DNA from: Nitrospirae bacterium RIFCSPHIGHO2_01_FULL_66_17
GTDB lineage: Bacteria; Nitrospirota; Nitrospiria; 2-01-FULL-66-17
Length of the DNA: 5,285 nt
Assembly (NCBI GenBank): GCA_001803875.1
Contig: MHEO01000017.1
Coordinates: forward strand, 7,157 to 12,441
Direction of reading: 5' to 3'
Every line of letters starts with the position of its first letter. The first letter of the stretch is position 1. A program made the translations under genes and the position numbers. Shown here in pieces: positions 1 through 5,285 of this stretch. A model generated the notes under the pieces. The model had not been told where the DNA came from and searched no databases. It saw only the letters and a list, made by a program, of their open reading frames with translations.

Positions 1-2008
1 CGGTCTTCGCGTCGAAGAGGAGCGGCGGGCGCTTTCCGGGCATGGGCGACTTGTACTTCGGCCAATCGAACGTCCCGGTGACCTCCGGCTCGCCAAGAGC
101 CTTGTTCCCCTCCCAGGCCCAGTCCCACACCGTCGCATCGTAGGCAACGATCTGCCCTTTTTCGTCCGCGGTGTGTCCCGGTTGCCCGGCGGGTGGAACC
201 ATCATTTTGACCCAGTCCTTGACGGCGATATCCGGAGTCGGTTTCGACCAGTCGGACTTGTTCTCGGTCACGTTCCACTTCTTGTCGTACCAATCCATCG
301 TCTTGCCGACCAGCTTGTCGGACGTCACCGCGGGCTTCATCCGGCCCTTCCGGTCGGGAAGCTCCTGCAAGGGCGGCATGATGTCCGTGCTGCCCATCGG
401 ATAGTTGCCGCTCTGGATCGTGTTGTACACGCGCCAGTAGCCCCACATCCCGGCGACGTAGTGGTGCGCCACGTGGCAGTGGAAGAGGAAATCGCCGGCC
501 AACTGCTGGCAGAGACCCGATCCGCACTCGGTCTGCAAATCCAGCACCTCCGACGGACCGATCACCTGAACATCGACCCTGTCTGAGGTCGTCCGCACCT
601 CGGGATACTTCACGGGCCCGTTCCCCGCCGCGGTGAGAAGGAAGGATTCTTTGCCGTCGGCCTTCGGCTGGCGCAACCAGCGAATCGTTCCCCCGTGGGG
701 ATGGTGAGAATGGAAGACCTCTCCCCCACCGTGAACCAGGCGGAACTTCGCCGGATCCCCCATGTACGACCGCGGAATCGTCGTGGGCGCATCGCCAAAG
801 GTGTAGGAACTGTACGACAACGATTCGTCCTCGTGGTGGAAATACTTCTCCTGAAGCGCGAGGTTGTTCACACCGAACGGTTCGCTGCGATAATTGATGG
901 CGCGCGCGGACGGACGATAGGCGTCGGTATTGGGATCGCGCTGCGGAATCATTTCGTCACTTCGATTCAAGGGGCGGAACGACTCATCCCCGATCTCGTG
1001 ATAGATGATGACGAATTCTCGGAAGTCGGGCTTGTTGGGCTCGTCGATCATCACCTGCCAACCGCTCTTGGTCTCCTTCCCGGTGATCGGATCGAGATAG
1101 CGCGATCCGATCGGTTCGACGATAAAGGTCCCAATCATCCCGAGGCTCGCCTGCTCCCGCCCCACGTGGCTGTGAAAGGCGTGGGCGCCCTCCTGCTCAT
1201 CCGGGCGAATGTACCACTCGAACACCTGGCTCTGCCCCTGTTTGACTAAGGACTCAGGGTTCGCAATCGTCGCCGGCTGACCGCTTGCCTTGACGATCGT
1301 GCTCGACCCGTGGATGTGGAGGCTCACCTCATCGTCCTTCATCTGATTCCGCAAGGTGAACACCACGCAGTCACCCTGATTTCCGCGGATATTGAGCGGC
1401 TGGATGATGTCGGTCTGCAGCCCGGCGGACACCGCGCCCGGATCGTACCCCGGCTTCTTGCGGGCCTCGCGGTTGGTCTTCTCCTCCTGGCGAGCCTTTT
1501 CGACGTTCTCGGTGAGGACATACATATAACCGGGGTGGTAGTCCAGCCACTGATTGAGCGTGATCTCGACGTTGATGGCCGAGATGTCAAATTCACGAAC
1601 CGGGGCGTTCTTGGGGCACGCCCCATTGCCCGTCACGCTCTCGGCATTCGCCACGGGGCCGAGGAAGAAGCTCCGATCCATCTGCTGCATCGCCCCCATG
1701 CCGCTGAACGGGCCGTTGCCGCCGGTGTGCTCCGCGTGCTCATTCGAGCCTTTGGAAATCTCGTCCATCAGCTTCTGCATCGCCGCGTCCACCTGGTCGC
1801 GGTGACCATCGCGGCCTTCCGCCGCGTCTTCGCGGGCGAGCTGATCTTTGAACTGATCTTCCCATGACACCGGGATCGCTTGCTGAGAGTCAGACCCGCT
1901 CGCATGGACATGATCGGCGCCTTCACCCCCAATGGCCCAACCGTGGCCGGCAACGATCAATGTGACACTCAACAACGACGCCCACAGACCTCGTCCTGCG
2001 CTCTGCAT
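1..2008 (-). CDS. Large exported multicopper oxidase, C-terminus beyond the left edge
   Basis: An uninterrupted frame gives 669 residues and runs off the left edge. Residues 1-25 look like a Sec signal peptide (Arg6, hydrophobic core 8-20, likely cleavage after GWA at 25), so the enzyme should act in the periplasm or outside the cell. All four copper motifs are visible: HIHG (231-234), HSH (279-281, within HAFHSHVG), HSHHPHG (433-439, pattern HxxHxH) and HCHVAHHYVAGM (510-521). These supply the ten histidines and one cysteine of a type 1 site plus trinuclear centre; Met521 is the likely axial ligand. In this superfamily such sites oxidise a substrate (metal ion, phenol or other donor) and reduce O2 to water. 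Cys495 and Cys500 may form a disulfide. The spacing from HSH to HxxHxH is about 150 residues, intermediate between two-domain and three-domain laccases, and at least 148 residues follow Met521, so this is not an ordinary laccase or CueO. The substrate cannot be told; Mn(II) or Fe(II) is a guess. ATG at 2008 was chosen because it has a good ribosome binding site; an in-frame ATG at 2053 lacks one. Confidence 0.93.
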   Translation of the reverse strand, partial: MQSAGRGLWASLLSVTLIVAGHGWAIGGEGADHVHASGSDSQQAIPVSWEDQFKDQLAREDAAEGRDGHRDQVDAAMQKLMDEISKGSNEHAEHTGGNGPFSGMGAMQQMDRSFFLGPVANAESVTGNGACPKNAPVREFDISAINVEITLNQWLDYHPGYMYVLTENVEKARQEEKTNREARKKPGYDPGAVSAGLQTDIIQPLNIRGNQGDCVVFTLRNQMKDDEVSLHIHGSSTIVKASGQPATIANPESLVKQGQSQVFEWYIRPDEQEGAHAFHSHVGREQASLGMIGTFIVEPIGSRYLDPITGKETKSGWQVMIDEPNKPDFREFVIIYHEIGDESFRPLNRSDEMIPQRDPNTDAYRPSARAINYRSEPFGVNNLALQEKYFHHEDESLSYSSYTFGDAPTTIPRSYMGDPAKFRLVHGGGEVFHSHHPHGGTIRWLRQPKADGKESFLLTAAGNGPVKYPEVRTTSDRVDVQVIGPSEVLDLQTECGSGLCQQLAGDFLFHCHVAHHYVAGMWGYWRVYNTIQSGNYPMGSTDIMPPLQELPDRKGRMKPAVTSDKLVGKTMDWYDKKWNVTENKSDWSKPTPDIAVKDWVKMMVPPAGQPGHTADEKGQIVAYDATVWDWAWEGNKALGEPEVTGTFDWPKYKSPMPGKRPPLLFDAKT

Positions 2009-2015
2009 GACAACG

Positions 2016-2023
2016 CCCCCTTT
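2016..2023 (-). promoter_or_regulatory. Ribosome binding site of the multicopper oxidase
   Basis: On the minus strand AAAGGGGG lies 7 bases before the ATG at 2008. It decides the start: the alternative in-frame ATG at 2053 would add 15 polar residues ahead of the signal peptide and has no purine-rich element upstream. Confidence 0.6.
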
Positions 2024-2109
2024 CAACTGACTGCTTGGATGGTCCACGCTCATGACATGACGACGAATCGATCGCGGGGTTGTAACCAAATCTCTTTCTA
2101 GTCCTCGTC

Positions 2110-2165
2110 GAGCTACGGCGTTCGAAGTACTTCTTTCGGAGAACCTCTTTTGAAGTACCTCTTTC
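2110..2165. repeat. Tandem 14-bp repeats in the oxidase leader
   Basis: Units of exactly 14 bp lie head to tail between promoter and gene. In plus-strand reading they are GAGCTACGGCGTTC (2110, degenerate), GAAGTACTTCTTTC (2124), GGAGAACCTCTTTT (2138) and GAAGTACCTCTTTC (2152). The units at 2124 and 2152 match at 13 of 14 positions, 2138 matches 2152 at 11 of 14, and 2110 matches 2124 at 9 of 14. The GAAGTACTTC in the second unit is itself a perfect palindrome. In the RNA, GUACUUC from one unit can pair with GAAGUAC from another, so the array could act as protein sites on DNA or as a leader structure. Confidence 0.6.
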
Positions 2166-2169
2166 GAGA

Positions 2170-2179
2170 AAACCGGTTT
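2170..2179. promoter_or_regulatory. Perfect palindrome at the oxidase transcription start, candidate operator
   Basis: AAACCGGTTT is a perfect 10-bp palindrome directly after the -10 element and covers the predicted start of transcription. A repressor bound here would block the promoter. No regulator gene is in the window and I do not recognise the site as belonging to a named family. Confidence 0.35.
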
Positions 2180-2209
2180 GTTATACTCGGAATCTCAAAA
2201 CCTTGTCAA
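2180..2209 (-). promoter_or_regulatory. Sigma-70-type promoter of the multicopper oxidase
   Basis: On the minus strand a perfect -35 hexamer TTGACA (2209-2204) is followed after 18 bases by TATAAC (2185-2180), five of six matches to the -10 consensus. Transcription would start near 2173, leaving a leader of about 165 bases before the oxidase ATG. The location and direction fit that gene. The one-base-long spacer and the palindrome at the start point suggest that the promoter is regulated. Confidence 0.7.
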
Positions 2210-2262
2210 GCGGAAAGTGAGTCCCAGGGAGAAAGCGGCTGTGTTTCGCCCCGCCGCCTCTG

Positions 2263-2278
2263 CCTGAGGCGCTTCAGG
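2263..2278. promoter_or_regulatory. 16-bp near-palindrome between the divergent genes, candidate operator
   Basis: CCTGAGGCGCTTCAGG equals its reverse complement at 14 of 16 positions, with a GCGC core. It lies about 10 bp upstream of a weak -35-like element for the plus-strand gene and about 55 bp upstream of the oxidase -35. An overlapping hairpin (CGCCTC, 5-base loop, GAGGCG; 2255-2271) is also possible. No U-tract follows, so it is not a terminator. Confidence 0.3.
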
Positions 2279-2288
2279 AATCCCGAGT

Positions 2289-2318
2289 TTGATCCTGACA
2301 CCCCAAACGCGCTATGAT
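2289..2318 (+). promoter_or_regulatory. Weak possible promoter of the plus-strand hypothetical gene
   Basis: TTGATC (2289-2294) and TATGAT (2313-2318) are separated by 18 bases. The -10 hexamer matches consensus at five of six positions, the -35 at four. If it is real, transcription starts near 2325, after the ATG at 2314, and translation would begin at 2338 or 2368. Confidence 0.3.
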
Positions 2319-2931
2319 CGGCCGCGTGCGATCACGAATGAAAAACGGGCGTCGGTGGAGGGCGCCGATGGTGTTCGCCGGCGCATCGCTCCCGTTGATC
2401 ATCCTGCTGACCGTCGGAATCCTGTGGGCCGGAGCGGACACGGCGAGCGATTGTCGGGCGGAGGCCCAACGGCGCACGACGGTGGAACTCACCCTGTCAA
2501 AAACCTGGAAGGGCCGTGTTGAGGAGGTGAAGAACGCCCTCCAGTCGGGGGAGACGGTGACGGTCCGGGTCGGGTTTTTCCCGTTCCTCGATCCGCCGAC
2601 CAACATCGGAATCGGCCGGTGCGTTCAGGCCGAGACGGCCAGGCGTGCGATCCAGGCGGCCATCGCCTACAACCGAGGCGTGGACCACCTCATCCGGCAG
2701 GACATCCTGCCCCTGGACTGGGTCATGATCGGCACGACGCAGGTTGCGGAACTCGCCTGGGTCCCGATCACCGCGGACGAGCGCGCGAAGCTGAGCGACC
2801 CGGCGCTCTCCACCGAGGAGTTCCAGGCGCTCTATCGGAAGCTCGCCACACCGAAAGAACGGAAGCGCCCGTTCGGGTTCGAACCTGTGCCGATCGTTCC
2901 CGTTCCCGAACCCGGCGGCTCGCCACCCTAG
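2314..2931 (+). CDS. Exported or membrane-anchored protein of unknown function
   Basis: I do not recognise the family. The longest form has 205 residues: a basic start (1-17), a hydrophobic stretch at about 19-40 that is a signal peptide or single anchor, a polar and mostly helical-looking body, and a proline-rich tail (about 189-205, with PVPIVPVPEP). Two cysteines (47 and 103) lie outside the membrane and could pair. Hydrophobic segments at about 82-92 and 131-150 look like buried strands rather than membrane spans. The start is uncertain. ATG at 2314 overlaps a possible -10 element. ATG at 2338 gives a classic basic leader (MKNGRRWRAP) but no ribosome binding site. ATG at 2368 has GGAGGG five bases upstream but loses the basic segment. 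The gene is divergent from the multicopper oxidase across a roughly 305-bp control region, so joint regulation is possible. Its stop overlaps that of the convergent FGE remnant. Confidence 0.7.
   Translation: MIGRVRSRMKNGRRWRAPMVFAGASLPLIILLTVGILWAGADTASDCRAEAQRRTTVELTLSKTWKGRVEEVKNALQSGETVTVRVGFFPFLDPPTNIGIGRCVQAETARRAIQAAIAYNRGVDHLIRQDILPLDWVMIGTTQVAELAWVPITADERAKLSDPALSTEEFQALYRKLATPKERKRPFGFEPVPIVPVPEPGGSPP
2357..2362 (+). promoter_or_regulatory. Ribosome-binding-site-like element inside the hypothetical gene
   Basis: GGAGGG stands five bases before the ATG at 2368. It is the only good ribosome binding site near the start of this gene and argues for the shorter form, although that form would begin directly with the hydrophobic stretch and lack the usual positive residues. 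Confidence 0.35.
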
Positions 2932-3239
2932 GGACTCCCCGGCGGCGACGTCGACGTTGAGTGCGCGCACCGAAACCCGATCGTGGGGGTACGACGATCA
3001 GGGAGCGCGCAGGGAGCGCGCTGCCGCGTGTCGCCGCTCTGAGCATCACCGGGGCGCTGCGCCACGACCCGCCGCGGACGACCTTGTACTGGCCGCGCGT
3101 CGGGCCGCGGAGATTCCGTCGTCGCGCCGGATTCGGCGAGAGCGGCATCCGCCATGCACCCCATCGCCGGCGCGACCGCGATGCTCGCCACGATCCCGAG
3201 CCAAACCACCGCGATCGCCGGCGATGCGTCCTCGGTCAT
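2928..3239 (-). pseudogene. Remnant of a formylglycine-generating-enzyme-like (SUMF1 family) gene
   Basis: The family's C-terminal signature is present but split between frames. From about 3115 to 3010 one frame reads NLRGPTRGQY, then KVVRGGSWRSAP, then LRAATRGSALP. From about 3000 to 2944 the next frame reads DRRTPTIGFRCAHS, ending at TAG 2928. RGGSW followed about 30 residues later by IGFRC is the hallmark end of FGE-sulfatase domains, which include sulfatase-activating formylglycine-generating enzymes and many relatives of unknown role. The switch falls on an 11-bp tandem duplication; deleting one copy joins the two parts in one frame. Upstream, an ATG at 3239 overlaps the stop of the peptidase gene as ATGA and opens a leader with a hydrophobic core and a lipobox-like APAMGC, but in a different frame from RGGSW. 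The 200 or more residues expected between leader and C-terminus are missing. I infer an internal deletion plus a frameshifting duplication. A 104-residue chimeric frame from 3239 to 2928 remains open, so a junk peptide could still be made. Confidence 0.75.
3000..3021. repeat. Perfect 11-bp tandem duplication that shifts the FGE frame
   Basis: AGGGAGCGCGC occurs twice in direct succession (3000-3010 and 3011-3021). Eleven is not a multiple of three, so the duplication shifts the minus-strand frame exactly between LRAATRGSALP and DRRTPTIGFRCA. It also creates a chance inverted repeat (AGCGCGC, 5-base loop, GCGCGCT; 3004-3022) without a U-tract. Confidence 0.85.
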
Positions 3240-5285
3240 GGAGCCAGCGCCCGTCTCGGCGCCAACGTGGCCATCGGAACAGTGATCGTGCCGCCCTCGG
3301 GTTGGACCACCAACATCGACATCGGCGAGCTGGCGACCCGCCATTCGCCCTTGACGACGTTGGTCGGCTCGTCGCCTTCAAACCCCACGTAGCCGTACCG
3401 CCCATAGTGCGGCAGCTTGCGTCCGAGGCCGGGCAGCGCCGCCGCGCGGTCGGCGGCCAGCCACCCCAGCGCCCGATCGGGATGAGCGGGATCGCGGACG
3501 GCAAGCGCCGCCGAGTGCGTGGCGCGGCCGAGCGCCGTGTCGCCGAGGCGCGCCCCGGTGTCGGTGATCGCCGCGGAGCGATCCGGAAGCGACGCGGCGA
3601 CCGCCGGCCGAAAGCGGTTCTCCCATCCGAACAGCCAGACGGCACGATCGTTCGGCAGGGCCTCCATCGCGTCGTCGAAGACCACGTCGGTCTGCCCTGG
3701 CTGCGACACCTTCCACGCGTTGGCGAGCCGGCGATAGCCCTCGCGCAGGGGCTCGGTCGCGCCGGCGGGGAGCACGATGAGCAGCCGCTCGGCGCCGAAG
3801 AGGCCGGACAGGGCCGGCGGAAGCTCCTCGCGATCGAGCCGCCGGAAGAGGTCGAACTCCGGATCGACGTCGAGGCGGAGCGGCCGTCCCGGCACTGCAA
3901 GCTCCAACCCACGGAACTTTGTGTCGAGTCGGAACGTCGTCTGGTACGCCTGCTCGCGGCCTTCGAGCGTCACGGCGACGGGCACCCGCAGCCGGTACAC
4001 CGGGCCGGGCTGGGTTTGCTCGACAAGCGCCTCAAGGAGATACTTCTCGCTGCTACCCAGCCGAAGCGCCTCCGCATGGCTGACCTTCAAGGCGGGCGCA
4101 CCGGCTTTCTCAACCCACGGCGCGAGCAGGCTGCCCGTTCTCCCCACCGCGCTCGCGAGCGCACGGTCGAGATCCGCGAATGTCGCCCGGCGGAAGCGAA
4201 ATTGTTCGAAAAATCCGCGGAGCGCCCGGAGAAACGCGTCGTCCCCGAGTTCTCGTCGCACCAGGTGGAAGACCATCAACGCCTTGCCGTAACCGACGGC
4301 CTCGGTGGCTGCGCTGTGGCGCGCGCGAAATTGCGTCAGCGGAAAATCCTTCGCCTCCGCCACGTAGTCTGCGTACTTCTGCAACGCCGCCCGGCGATAC
4401 TCCGCGCCCGCTCCGCGCTGTTCCTGGATCAGGTGATCGGCAAGGTACGCGGTCAGCCCCTCGCTCCAGTTGCCGCCATCGACATCCACGAACACGCCGT
4501 TGCCCCACCAGTTGTGCAGGATCTCGTGGGGGTACGACGAAGTAAGGATGAACGGCAGGCGGATGACCGTCGAGCCGAGCAGCGTGAACGACGGCATGCC
4601 GTAGCCGGTCTCCCGAACGTTCTCGACCATCGCGAATTTCTTGTAGGGATACGGACCGAGCAGCGCCGAGTACAGGGCGAGGTACCGTCCGGTGGCATCG
4701 AGGTACGAATCGGCGAGCGCCTGATCCGGCGTCCGAAGGAACGCCATCGCCGTGACGCCGCCCGCGTCTCGCGTGTACTCCGTCAGCGGCCCGCCGACCA
4801 GGTGGATCTCGTCCTGCGGCTCGGGCGACTCCCATCCGACCAGGTTCTGAGCGGCCTCTCGCCGGTGCGTGGTGCGCCGGCCCTGGCTGATCACTTCCCA
4901 CGACGCCGGCGCGCGCACTTCGATCGAAAACGTCACGAGACCGTGATCGAACACGGGGTACCACACGTCTTGCCCGGAGAGCGCGATCCCTTCCGTCGAG
5001 ATGGCGAGGCCGGAAGAGCCGTCGGCCGGCGTGTCATGCGGGCGCGCGGGTTCGCCTTCGTACTTCAGCGTGATGGCCCGATCGGTCTCCGCGAACGTCA
5101 CCGTGTACGCCGTCACGGGCACGCCCGCCGCTTCGATCAGCGGCGCGAGGGCGGGGATGCGCGACACATCGCGCTGAACCACGGCGTCGGGCGCCGAGGT
5201 CGTCAGTCTGAGACCGGCATTGAGGAGAAAGTGGTAGACGCCGTGTTGAACGGCACCAATAAGCGGCCGCGGAGGGCGTTCGCCG
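3236..5285 (-). CDS. M1-like zinc metallopeptidase (aminopeptidase N relative), N-terminus beyond the right edge
   Basis: The frame is open from the right edge to TGA at 3236, giving 682 in-window residues counted from codon 5284-5282. A GTG at 5182 is probably internal: the 34 residues before it, with YHFLLNAGLRL, continue the N-terminal beta domain of M1 enzymes. The zinc site is HEILHNWWGN at 253-262 (His253 and His257 as ligands, Glu254 catalytic; codons around 4528-4514), with the third ligand Glu275 in NWSEGLTAYLADH. Tyr332 in GYGKALMVFH fits the catalytic tyrosine. The substrate-anchoring GxMEN motif is replaced by AMVEN at 218-222. M1 enzymes usually remove N-terminal residues from peptides; the altered motif leaves this specificity open. 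HExxH and Glu275 are separated by 17 residues, not the usual 18. The roughly 280 residues after the catalytic domain do not resemble the helical C-terminal domain of PepN or ERAP: a beta-rich stretch (about 430-480) with LDVDPEFDLFRRLD is followed by an alpha/beta-looking part with LLIVLPAG and VWLFGWENR, then KLPHYGRYGYVGFEG. The start, and so any signal peptide, is not visible. Confidence 0.92.
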   Translation of the reverse strand, partial: GERPPRPLIGAVQHGVYHFLLNAGLRLTTSAPDAVVQRDVSRIPALAPLIEAAGVPVTAYTVTFAETDRAITLKYEGEPARPHDTPADGSSGLAISTEGIALSGQDVWYPVFDHGLVTFSIEVRAPASWEVISQGRRTTHRREAAQNLVGWESPEPQDEIHLVGGPLTEYTRDAGGVTAMAFLRTPDQALADSYLDATGRYLALYSALLGPYPYKKFAMVENVRETGYGMPSFTLLGSTVIRLPFILTSSYPHEILHNWWGNGVFVDVDGGNWSEGLTAYLADHLIQEQRGAGAEYRRAALQKYADYVAEAKDFPLTQFRARHSAATEAVGYGKALMVFHLVRRELGDDAFLRALRGFFEQFRFRRATFADLDRALASAVGRTGSLLAPWVEKAGAPALKVSHAEALRLGSSEKYLLEALVEQTQPGPVYRLRVPVAVTLEGREQAYQTTFRLDTKFRGLELAVPGRPLRLDVDPEFDLFRRLDREELPPALSGLFGAERLLIVLPAGATEPLREGYRRLANAWKVSQPGQTDVVFDDAMEALPNDRAVWLFGWENRFRPAVAASLPDRSAAITDTGARLGDTALGRATHSAALAVRDPAHPDRALGWLAADRAAALPGLGRKLPHYGRYGYVGFEGDEPTNVVKGEWRVASSPMSMLVVQPEGGTITVPMATLAPRRALAP

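Noticed and set aside
173..1867. Several open plus-strand frames of up to 185 codons
   Set aside because: They are antisense to the multicopper oxidase, whose frame carries all four copper motifs; their translations show no family signature and they are explained by GC-rich coding on the other strand.
2009..2053. Upstream in-frame ATG at 2053 as the oxidase start
   Set aside because: It lacks a ribosome binding site and would place 15 polar residues before an otherwise well-formed signal peptide.
2110..2165. CRISPR array
   Set aside because: Units are 14 bp, directly adjacent without spacers, and imperfect.
2497..2970. A 157-codon minus-strand frame opposite the hypothetical gene
   Set aside because: The plus-strand frame has a leader-like hydrophobic stretch and upstream signals; the minus frame has charged low-complexity composition and no start signal.
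3004..3022. Hairpin AGCGCGC / GCGCGCT as a terminator between the convergent genes
   Set aside because: No U-tract follows on either strand, and the symmetry is a by-product of the 11-bp duplication.
2928..3344. An intact 138-residue minus-strand protein
   Set aside because: Its first part overlaps the peptidase gene, and the conserved RGGSW segment is in a different frame from it, so it is a chimeric frame through a pseudogene rather than a functional protein.
3046..3912. A 288-codon minus-strand frame
   Set aside because: It overlaps the peptidase coding region in another frame, is dominated by Arg, Ser, Pro and Ala, and shows no recognisable domain.
4110..4964. A 284-codon minus-strand frame
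   Set aside because: It is the +1 shadow of the M1-like peptidase, which has the HEILH zinc motif in its own frame over the same bases.
5180..5182. GTG at 5182 as the true start of the peptidase
   Set aside because: The frame continues to the window edge without a stop and the added residues fit the N-terminal beta domain.

Overview
The window is GC-rich bacterial chromosome with long, densely coded reading frames, near-consensus sigma-70-type promoter elements and purine-rich ribosome binding sites. Protein content (a large secreted multicopper oxidase, an M1-type zinc peptidase with an unusual C-terminal region, and a piece of a formylglycine-generating-enzyme-like protein) suggests a deep-branching environmental Gram-negative such as Nitrospirota, NC10 or Rokubacteria. 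That placement is an impression from family resemblance, not a demonstrated assignment. No tRNA, rRNA, insertion sequence or CRISPR array was seen.

Layout. (1) Positions 2008 to 1, minus strand: the first 669 residues of an exported multicopper oxidase with all four copper-binding histidine motifs; it runs off the left edge. (2) Positions 2009-2313: a divergent control region. It holds a near-consensus promoter for the oxidase, a perfect 10-bp palindrome at the expected transcription start, three to four 14-bp tandem repeats in the leader, and a 16-bp near-palindrome on the side of the other gene. (3) Positions 2314-2931, plus strand: an unrecognised exported or membrane-anchored protein of about 205 residues, divergent from the oxidase. 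(4) Positions 3239-2928, minus strand: a broken remnant of a formylglycine-generating-enzyme (SUMF1/FGE-sulfatase) family gene. Its C-terminal signature is split between two frames by a perfect 11-bp tandem duplication; removing one copy restores the family's C-terminus exactly. (5) Positions 5285-3236, minus strand: an M1-like metallopeptidase whose N-terminus lies beyond the right edge. The remnant's ATG overlaps the peptidase stop as ATGA, so the two were probably once an operon.

Working together. The oxidase and the small exported protein share a divergent control region and both go to the envelope, so a shared regulator or a functional partnership is possible but unproven. The peptidase and the FGE remnant form a separate leftward unit that converges on the small plus-strand gene, with the two stop codons overlapping in a CCTAGG hexamer. 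The most notable observations are the 11-bp frameshifting duplication in the FGE remnant, the 14-bp repeat array in the oxidase leader, the non-standard copper-motif spacing and long C-terminal continuation of the oxidase, and the one-residue-short HExxH...E spacing of the peptidase.
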